NCBI RefSeq assembly: GCF_002159495.1
Contig: NZ_NFIT01000011.1
Span: forward strand, 1 to 64,000
From: Olsenella sp. An293
GTDB taxonomy: Bacteria > Actinomycetota > Coriobacteriia > Coriobacteriales > Atopobiaceae
Direction of reading: 5' to 3'
Length of the DNA stretch: 64,000 nt
Part shown: positions 58,631-64,000 of the stretch, piece by piece
Layout: the number at the start of each line of letters is the position of its first letter
How positions within the stretch are numbered: the stretch's first letter is position 1
The notes under the pieces: model-generated
Database searches by the model: none
What the model saw: only the letters and a program-made list of their open reading frames with translations
Told to the model about the DNA's origin: nothing
Position numbers and translations under genes: made by a program

Positions 58631-58700
58631 GAGATGCCCCATCCTCTTTGTTGGCACGTCTAGTATACGAACAGATGTTTGAGAATGCAAGCAATTTATC

Positions 58701-58734
58701 TAGCATGTGCTAGCAAAGTTTGATAGCATGTGCT
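58701..58734. promoter_or_regulatory. Toxin-antitoxin operator: two TAGCATGTGCT direct repeats
   Basis: TAGCATGTGCT occurs at 58701-58711 and 58724-58734, 23 bp apart, each an imperfect AGCA-TG-TGCT palindrome. They end 22 bp before the antitoxin start codon, in AT-rich DNA. This is where an RHH antitoxin would autoregulate. They also lie upstream of the divergent helicase gene. Confidence 0.6.
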
Positions 58735-58756
58735 TTACAGATAGAGGAGAGGGAAT

Positions 58757-59131
58757 ATGGAAGCGGCAGTCTCACAGGTAAACGCTCGCATAGATGCCGA
58801 GCTCAAGGAGGCGGGCGACGCCGCTCTTGCCAAGGCCGGACTCACTCCCACCAAAGCCATACGCGGCCTTTGGGCGCGCTTTGCGCGTCTCGCCGATTGT
58901 CCCGAGGAGATCAGGGAGCTCGTGAGCGGCCGAGGGGATGAGCTGCCATCCGAGGCACGCGCCGAGAGAGACCGCAAGCTCGCCCTGGTGCGTGAGGGGA
59001 GCCAGATAGTCGCGCAATCGCTGGCATCGCGCGGCGTGGACGCGCCCGAGATGATCGAAGAGATTCCCTATGAGGAGCTGAGGGAACTGGTCCTGCTCGA
59101 GCGTCTGAGCGAGAGGGGGCAAGACGCGTGA
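58757..59131 (+). CDS. RelB/DinJ-type ribbon-helix-helix antitoxin
   Basis: 124 aa, ATG after GAGGAGAGGG. AAVSQVNARIDAELKEAGDA and ALAKAGLTPTKAIRGLWARF give the ribbon strand and two helices of RelB/DinJ antitoxins. The long, charged C-terminus (EIRELVSGRGDELPSEARAE onward) would bind the toxin. It overlaps the PIN gene by 4 nt (GTGA). Confidence 0.88.
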   Translation: MEAAVSQVNARIDAELKEAGDAALAKAGLTPTKAIRGLWARFARLADCPEEIRELVSGRGDELPSEARAERDRKLALVREGSQIVAQSLASRGVDAPEMIEEIPYEELRELVLLERLSERGQDA

Positions 59132-59622
59132 GCTCGTCACTTTCACTGCTCCTGGACACCAATGTTTGGCTCGACCACTTCCTTCCCTGGAGAGGTGGCC
59201 ATGCGGCGGCGGGGCGTCTCATGGAGCGCGCCTTTGAGCAGAACCAGACGCTGGCCTACGCCATTTCCTCCATTAAAGACGTGTATTACATGGTGGAGGC
59301 CGAGCACAGGCGCGCCGAACGCGCAGAGACCGGCGCGCTTACCGAGTCGGCCGCTCGAGCCGCGTCCGTGGCCGCCTGGGGCTGCGTCAACACCATGGAG
59401 GAAATCGCCTGTGCCGTACCGCTCGACCATACGGACGTTTGGATGGCCACCAAGCAGCGCGCCCTGCACGGAGACTTTGAGGATGATCTGCTCATAGCCG
59501 CGGCGTTGCGCGGTCGAGTCGACTATCTCGTCACCAACGACGAGCTGCTTCTAAGGCACTGCCCCGTGGCGGCGCTGAGCGTGGATGACATGTTCGCGCT
59601 GCTTGGGATGAGGCAGGAGTAG
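59128..59622 (+). CDS. PIN-domain toxin
   Basis: 164 aa, GTG start. PIN acidic residues: LLLDTNVWLDHFL (first Asp, ~10), a mid-chain Glu/Asp group, DFEDDLLIAAALRG (~112), and DYLVTNDELLL with the last Asp. Such domains are Mg-dependent ribonucleases that cut tRNA or rRNA in VapBC systems. Pairing with a RelB-like rather than AbrB-like antitoxin is a known hybrid arrangement. Confidence 0.88.
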   Translation: MSSSLSLLLDTNVWLDHFLPWRGGHAAAGRLMERAFEQNQTLAYAISSIKDVYYMVEAEHRRAERAETGALTESAARAASVAAWGCVNTMEEIACAVPLDHTDVWMATKQRALHGDFEDDLLIAAALRGRVDYLVTNDELLLRHCPVAALSVDDMFALLGMRQE

Positions 59623-59655
59623 GGGCGCATCGCGTCCGGGCACAAGAGGAGGCTC

Positions 59656-60573
59656 ATGAGCGAGAGGCGTGGGGGACATGCCCGTGTCATCGCAACGTGC
59701 GTCATTGCGCTCGTGGCGACCATCCTGTGCGCTGGGTGCGCAGAGCGTGTCGACACCCTTGTCCGTGCGGTTCGCAGCCACGTGACGGGCGAGGAGTACG
59801 TGAGTCCGCGCGGGCAGGCGTGCCTCGACGCGGCGGACGCCCTGCTCGACGCCCTCGAGGCGAGGGACGAGGGCGCGATCGTCGGGCTCTTCTCGGCCAG
59901 CGCGCGGTCGTCGTCTGCCGACCTCGAGGAGCGGGCGCACGAGCTGGTGGGGGACTGCTCCGGTCGCGTCGGCTACTTCGACACTCACTCTGTGACGCGG
60001 CCCCACGAGTCCGAGAAGATCGATGACGGGAAGCGTCGCGTGGAGCTCTCGGCCGAGTTCTCGTTTTCCCTGGACGAGCGAAACTACTGGTGCTTCATGA
60101 CGGTCGTGAGCGAGAACGACTTCGACGAGTCAGAGGTGGGCGTCTCCACTGTCGTCGTATGGTCCGAGGACGCGTACTCGGCGATGCTCTACGACGCTGG
60201 GGGTGCGGGGTGGCCCGAGGGACAAGGCCTGCACCTCCAGCTGGACTACCCCCTGGAGTGGGAGACGCGGCTCGTGGACGGCGACCCCCTGCGCTACGAG
60301 AGCGGCGACGCCATCTCGGACGTTGACGAGGCCGTGACGTTTCTCAGCGAGGGCGACAAGACCGTGGCCAACTTCAGGGAGCGCTTCGGCCAGCCCTGCT
60401 GCGTGTCGTGGACCGGCGACGGCGTCATCTACTACGAGCTGCCCGAGGAGGACGGCGAGCCGCGCTATCTCGAGGTGAGCGCCCCCGCCCCGGAGAAGCC
60501 CGTCTACTCCGCGCACGTGGTGGGCGAGCGCGGCGTGGTCGAGAAGGTCTGGGGTGCGGACGACGAGGCCTAG
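59656..60573 (+). CDS. Putative lipoprotein of unknown function
   Basis: 305 aa; ATG after GAGGAGG. Signal peptide: basic SERRGGHAR, hydrophobic VIATCVIALVATILCAG and a Cys (ATILCAGC, a lipobox-like site with Cys at -3). The remainder looks like two alpha+beta domains (LDAADALLDALEARDEGAIV, VELSAEFSFSLDERNYWCFM). It would be anchored outside the membrane. No family recognised. The last codons overlap the convergent ATPase gene end by 4 nt. Confidence 0.75.
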   Translation: MSERRGGHARVIATCVIALVATILCAGCAERVDTLVRAVRSHVTGEEYVSPRGQACLDAADALLDALEARDEGAIVGLFSASARSSSADLEERAHELVGDCSGRVGYFDTHSVTRPHESEKIDDGKRRVELSAEFSFSLDERNYWCFMTVVSENDFDESEVGVSTVVVWSEDAYSAMLYDAGGAGWPEGQGLHLQLDYPLEWETRLVDGDPLRYESGDAISDVDEAVTFLSEGDKTVANFRERFGQPCCVSWTGDGVIYYELPEEDGEPRYLEVSAPAPEKPVYSAHVVGERGVVEKVWGADDEA

Positions 60574-61865
60574 ATCGTGAACTCGGCGAAGGCGGCGTCC
60601 ACGTCCTTCTCGCCCGTGCCTGCGGCAGGCGCGCTCACGGCGCCGGAGAACGCGTCCGAGCCGAGCAGCGCGTCGACGTCCGTGCCGGGGTTTTGGCACA
60701 CGATGTCCAGCAGCTCGATGAAGTCGCGGATGACCTCGCGCGGGGTGAGGTGCGTGTCTGCCCCGACGCGGCCAAACTCCACCTTGAGAAAGCTCACGAG
60801 CTGGGCCTCCGTGAGCGTGCGCTCGTAGCCAAAGTAGCCAGCGTGAATCTCGGCGAGCTTCTCTATGAGGACGAGCAGCTCCTCGTAGGTGAGCGGCTCG
60901 AGGCGGATGACGGGGGCGAGCATGTCCGCGAGGCCGGCGCTCGCAAAGCGTCCCTGCGTGAGGCGGCTGCGAAGCGCCTCGTAGGAGAAGACGCCGCGAC
61001 GCCGGTCCTCGATCGACTGAGGGGTGCCTCCCATGATGATGCCCAGGTGGTGCGCCTTGCCCTGGAGCGTGTCGTTGTACATGGTGAGGATCTTCTCGTA
61101 GTTGTACTGACGCGAGACGGCGTTGGGGATCTTGTAGAGGTTGACCAGTTCGTCTATCAGCACGACGAGGCCCCGGTAGCCCGCGCCCACGAGAAACTGC
61201 GCGAAGAGCTTGAGGTACTCGTACCAGGTGTCATCGGTGATGCAGGCGTTGACGCCGAGCTCCGCGCGAGCCTCGGTCTTGGTGCGAAACTCCCCGCGCA
61301 GCCACTTGACCACGCCCGCGCGACGCTCCTCGTCTCCCTCGAGGCTGGCTCGCCAGTAGGCGGTGAGGACCTGGGTGAAGTCGAAGCCGCAGACGAGCTC
61401 CCTGATGGGGGAGAGCTGGGCCGCGAGCGCGGCGTCGGGGTCTGCCGCGTCACGAAGCGCGGCGACCCAGCGGTCGAGCACGAGCTGCAGCGCCCCGCCC
61501 TCGGGGCGCGTCTTGGTGGAGAGGTTGCGCACGAGCTCGCGATAGGTGGCGAGCCCCTGCCCCTGACCGCCCTGGAGGCGCCTCTCGGGGGAGAGGTCGG
61601 CGTCGGCCACCACGAAGTCGTTGCCCATGGCGTGCGTGCGAATGGTCTGGAGCAGGAAGCTCTTGCCCGCGCCGTAGCGGCCGACGAGGAAGCGGAAGCT
61701 CGCCCCGCCGTCAGCGACGAGGTCGAGGTCGTGCAGGAGCGCGCCAATCTCTCGCTCGCGCCCCACGGTGATGTAGGGCAGCCCGATGCGCGGCACGACG
61801 CCGCCCTTGAGCGAGTTGATGATGACCGCCGCTATGCGCTTGGGAACCTTCGGCGCGCCACCCAT
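60570..61865 (-). CDS. BrxD-like P-loop ATPase (DUF2791)
   Basis: 431 aa; ATG after AAGGGGG. GRYGAGKS Walker A (62-69) within RFLVGRYGAGKSFLLQTIRT, Walker B LVVLIDELVNLYK (~215), and IIMGGTPQSIEDRRRGVFSY (sensor-like), which are the DUF2791/BREX ATP-binding signatures. The N-terminal IINSLKGGVVPRIGLPYITV is family-typical. In BREX type 2 (Pgl) loci BrxD accompanies BrxHI helicase. The C-terminal tail GTGEKDVDAAF carries a TTCTCGCC octamer. Downstream of mupG and the TerB-C gene on the same strand. Confidence 0.88.
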   Translation of the reverse strand: MGGAPKVPKRIAAVIINSLKGGVVPRIGLPYITVGREREIGALLHDLDLVADGGASFRFLVGRYGAGKSFLLQTIRTHAMGNDFVVADADLSPERRLQGGQGQGLATYRELVRNLSTKTRPEGGALQLVLDRWVAALRDAADPDAALAAQLSPIRELVCGFDFTQVLTAYWRASLEGDEERRAGVVKWLRGEFRTKTEARAELGVNACITDDTWYEYLKLFAQFLVGAGYRGLVVLIDELVNLYKIPNAVSRQYNYEKILTMYNDTLQGKAHHLGIIMGGTPQSIEDRRRGVFSYEALRSRLTQGRFASAGLADMLAPVIRLEPLTYEELLVLIEKLAEIHAGYFGYERTLTEAQLVSFLKVEFGRVGADTHLTPREVIRDFIELLDIVCQNPGTDVDALLGSDAFSGAVSAPAAGTGEKDVDAAFAEFTI

Positions 61866-61949
61866 GCGTGCCCCCTTCGTCCGTCGTTTCGGAAGAAGAT
61901 TCTAGCACAGATGTTCGGTTGTCGCCCGGGGCGTCCCCTTCGCTGCAGC

Positions 61950-63038
61950 CTACCGCTCAGCGAAGCGGAACTTCGACCAGGGCTTGATGAACGGGAGCAA
62001 GACGAGCTCCTCGGGCACGATCTTGCCCACGAGGTTCTTGCGGGCGTCGCGATGCGGCTCGAGGACGACCTGCAGCTCGTTTTTGTAGTTGCCGAAGGCG
62101 TCATTGCCCACGACGATGTCGCCGGGCTGGAGCTCGACGTCGTTGTCGTGGGCGGGGTTGGCCTCGGCGCGGTACTTGACGCGCACGTCGGTCGAGCGGA
62201 TCACGCGCTCGGAGATGTCTCCGCGGCGCTCGTGCTGCTCGTCGAGGACGATGGCGCGCTCGAGCTCGCTCGCCGTGGGCAGGAGCTCGACGGAGAAGCG
62301 CGTCTGGTAGCGGTCGACGGCGCCCACCGCCGCGAGCTCGTCTGCGGAGGCGTAGGCGTTGCCGATGATGACGTCGTCGATGAGCCCGGTGGCAAAGAGG
62401 TGCTTGGCCGCCACGTCAGCCGGGAGGTGGCGGTGCATCTCCAGCGTGGGCAGGCCGTCGTTGACGGGCCAGGGGCCGAGCGTGCCGCCCGCGCAGGAGA
62501 CGAAGGCGGCGGTGCGCAGGCCCTTCTCCTTGAAGCGGCGCGAGCAGCCCACGAAGAAGTCAAACGGCAGCCCCGTGCCCTCCTGGGGGTAGAAGTTGTG
62601 GCACCCGTAGAGGAAGGGGAGATTGGCCTGGTAGCTCGCGATGTTGTCGACGTAGGCGACGTCGCTGCTCATGTTGAGCTCGATTGCGAGGCCGTAGGGG
62701 TTGTAGGTGAGCATGGCCTCGCGCCGTCCGTCGAAGCCGGTGTCCAGGCGGATGCCGTCGGCGCCGAGCTCGTGGAAGAAGCCGAGGTCGTCATAGGAGA
62801 CGCCGAGCTCTTCGAAGATGTTGGGCGCGACGTCGAGGACGACCTCGTAGCCAAGGTCGTGGGCGAAGGAGATGACGTCCCCGAACTTCGTCACCGTGGC
62901 GTCCCGCCCCCCCGAGACCTCGAGCATGCTCATGAAGATGCGCTCGAAGCCGTGACGCGCCGCGAGCTCGAGGTAGGCCCGGTCGCGGGCGGGGTCGCTG
63001 TGATCGGGGTAGATCGAGATGCCGAGCCTTCTTCTCAC
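61950..63038 (-). CDS. MupG-like 6-phospho-N-acetylmuramidase (DUF871)
   Basis: 362 aa from GTG 63038 (VRRRLGISIYPDHSD), with GAGGAG upstream; an ATG at 63077 is possible but would overlap the upstream stop. TIM-barrel DUF871 motifs: GISIYPDHSD, FMSMLEV, VVLDVAPNIFEELG, DGIRLDTGFDG, LPFLYGCHNFYPQEGTGL, and the C-terminal PGDIVVGNDAFGNYKNELQV domain. Splits MurNAc-6-phosphate disaccharides in peptidoglycan salvage. Between TerB-C and BrxD-like genes it looks out of place functionally. Confidence 0.88.
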   Translation of the reverse strand: MRRRLGISIYPDHSDPARDRAYLELAARHGFERIFMSMLEVSGGRDATVTKFGDVISFAHDLGYEVVLDVAPNIFEELGVSYDDLGFFHELGADGIRLDTGFDGRREAMLTYNPYGLAIELNMSSDVAYVDNIASYQANLPFLYGCHNFYPQEGTGLPFDFFVGCSRRFKEKGLRTAAFVSCAGGTLGPWPVNDGLPTLEMHRHLPADVAAKHLFATGLIDDVIIGNAYASADELAAVGAVDRYQTRFSVELLPTASELERAIVLDEQHERRGDISERVIRSTDVRVKYRAEANPAHDNDVELQPGDIVVGNDAFGNYKNELQVVLEPHRDARKNLVGKIVPEELVLLPFIKPWSKFRFAER

Positions 63039-63073
63039 GGTGTCTCCTCGGGGGTGTGTTGCGGTCGGGCAGG

Positions 63074-64000
63074 TCACATCATAGCGCGGACGTCATCGAG
63101 ATAGTCCTCGACGAGGGAGGGGGCGCCGGTGTCGTCAAACTCCAGCACGGTGTCACCCACGAGGTCGAGGAGCTTCTCGTTGATCGAGTCGACGAGCAGG
63201 TCGGGGGAGGCCGATTGCGGGGGCCTCCCGGCGAGGAGGTCGTCGAGCAGCGCGCGCTCCTCGCGCGAGAGCGCGGGGGCGTCGCTCTGGCCGGACGACT
63301 CGGGGGCGGCCGGGGAGACGGGCGCCTCCGCCGCGCCCTCTGGGGCCGGCTCCTCCACGGGCGTCGGCTCCTCGGCGCGCTCCTCGTCGACCAGCAGCGC
63401 CTCGCGGGTCATCGCGGCCGCCGAGCGGATGCCCTCGAGCTTGCCGAGGTCGATCTCGACGCGCACGGGCGCGTGCGCCGACCTCCAGGCGAGGTAGTCT
63501 TTGATCTCGCGGTCGACGAGCTGGGTGAGGTACTTCGGGTCACCGCGCTCCTTGAGCGGGTGGGGGTAGTCGAGCGCATCGCGGAGCTGGCGGTCGACCG
63601 CGCGCAGCGCCTGGCCGAGCCTGGCGCTGCGGCCGCCTCCGTCGTGGCGCGCGGTGCAGGTCCAGATGCCCCCGCGGCATTCGTAGACGCGCGTCTCGCC
63701 CAGGCGGTAGACGCAGTCGGGATGCCTGCCCCCCGGATAGAACACCGCCGACGCGAACATCAGGTGCGGCATCGCACGGCGGGCGCCGAAGAGGCTCTCG
63801 ACGAGGTCCTGGCTGCGCCCGCCGTGGTAGTGGCGGACGAGCCGGTCGAAGACGCCGCGGGTCACCTCACGAACGGCGTCAGGCTCGTCGCGGCAGAGGC
63901 GCGACTGCGCGAGGCGATGGGTCGAGAGCTCGTCGAGCGCCTCGAGCAGCCGCTCGTCCGAGGAGATGTCCTGGCCGTAGGGGCGGGGCTCTCGACGCGA
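63074..64000 (-). CDS. TerB-C-domain protein, 5' end beyond the window
   Basis: The frame stays open from the stop at 63074 to the window's right edge (309 codons seen), so the gene is partial. RGDPKYLTQLVDREIKDYLA followed by VRVEIDLGKLEGIRSAAAMT and REALL matches the TerB-C domain that links to TerB-like tellurite/stress-type proteins. A Pro/Glu/Ala linker (EEPTPVEEPAPEGAAEAP) joins it to a C-terminal helical piece (LVDSINEKLLDLVGDTVLEF). I recall TerB-N/TerB-C proteins encoded next to DUF2791 ATPases and Lhr-like helicases. Function unknown. Confidence 0.7.
   Translation of the reverse strand, partial: SRREPRPYGQDISSDERLLEALDELSTHRLAQSRLCRDEPDAVREVTRGVFDRLVRHYHGGRSQDLVESLFGARRAMPHLMFASAVFYPGGRHPDCVYRLGETRVYECRGGIWTCTARHDGGGRSARLGQALRAVDRQLRDALDYPHPLKERGDPKYLTQLVDREIKDYLAWRSAHAPVRVEIDLGKLEGIRSAAAMTREALLVDEERAEEPTPVEEPAPEGAAEAPVSPAAPESSGQSDAPALSREERALLDDLLAGRPPQSASPDLLVDSINEKLLDLVGDTVLEFDDTGAPSLVEDYLDDVRAMM

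Noticed and set aside
56252-64000. A complete BREX locus
   Set aside because: Only BrxD-like and BrxHI-like genes are visible. No PglX/BrxX methylase, PglZ, BrxC, BrxA or BrxB was found in the window.
1-64000. rRNA or tRNA genes
   Set aside because: All gaps were read on both strands; none shows conserved rRNA sequence or a tRNA T-arm (GGTTCRANYCC) with matching acceptor stem.

Overview
The window is a high-GC chromosome segment with dense, largely single-copy housekeeping genes. It most likely comes from an anaerobic actinobacterium of the class Coriobacteriia (Olsenella/Atopobiaceae type). That placement is inferred from gene content and style: a soluble [FeFe] hydrogenase, a pyrophosphate-type phosphofructokinase, a glutaminase-dead PurF homologue, a membrane-anchored Ser/Thr kinase paired with an XRE regulator, frequent GTG starts, and 4-nt stop/start overlaps. 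No rRNA, tRNA, CRISPR array, transposase or phage structural gene was found.

Layout. 0.3-4.9 kb: an orphan JetD/DUF2220-like protein, a small membrane protein, an XRE + kinase pair and a HAD phosphatase. 5.0-8.6 kb: a visibly lower-GC island with a PLD-nuclease/helicase/DUF3427 protein and a convergent Nudix hydrolase. 8.9-11.0 kb: a tight four-gene operon (ArsC/Spx-like, CutC, pentapeptide repeat, hot-dog thioesterase). 11-27 kb: metabolism (PPi-type Pfk, PurF-like, AmmeMemoRadiSam pair, isocitrate dehydrogenase, TrmB, YfbR, family II pyrophosphatase, EttA, lactate/malate dehydrogenase). 27.3-32.8 kb: an ABC exporter, a CPBP protease and a large membrane protein. 33-38 kb: asparaginase/HAD pair, a DUF559-like gene framed by repeats, DUF1846. 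38.2-41.2 kb: an operon of catalytically altered esterase, ATP-grasp ligase and GNAT. 41.3-46.8 kb: cysteine synthesis (cysE-cysK), Pth2, cation efflux, acyltransferase, prepilin-peptidase-like protein. 47-52.2 kb: HAD plus a methionine operon (metF, reactivation-domain protein, truncated metH). 52.4-56 kb: flavoprotein + [FeFe] hydrogenase. 56.2-64 kb: a split defence-like module (Lhr/BrxHI-like helicase, BrxD-like ATPase, TerB-C protein) interrupted by an RHH-PIN toxin-antitoxin pair, a lipoprotein and MupG.

The intergenic DNA is the most unusual part. Several repeat families recur, most of them very long perfect palindromes: (i) TTGACA...TGTCAA units, single or in head-to-head pairs with arms up to 54 bp; (ii) a GGGGACGTG hairpin family with 36- and 55-bp arms; (iii) 231-241 bp elements with 64-65 bp terminal inverted repeats; (iv) a covarying GGCGACC-N-CGCAC hairpin, two copies of which frame the DUF559-like gene; (v) a family with a conserved core (CGTGCTC...CTGCGCGCGG) whose flanking arms differ in every copy yet remain complementary, one copy sitting in frame inside the helicase gene. 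In addition the octamer TTCTCGCC was counted 31 times on the two strands, far more than base composition predicts, including seven times in non-coding DNA.
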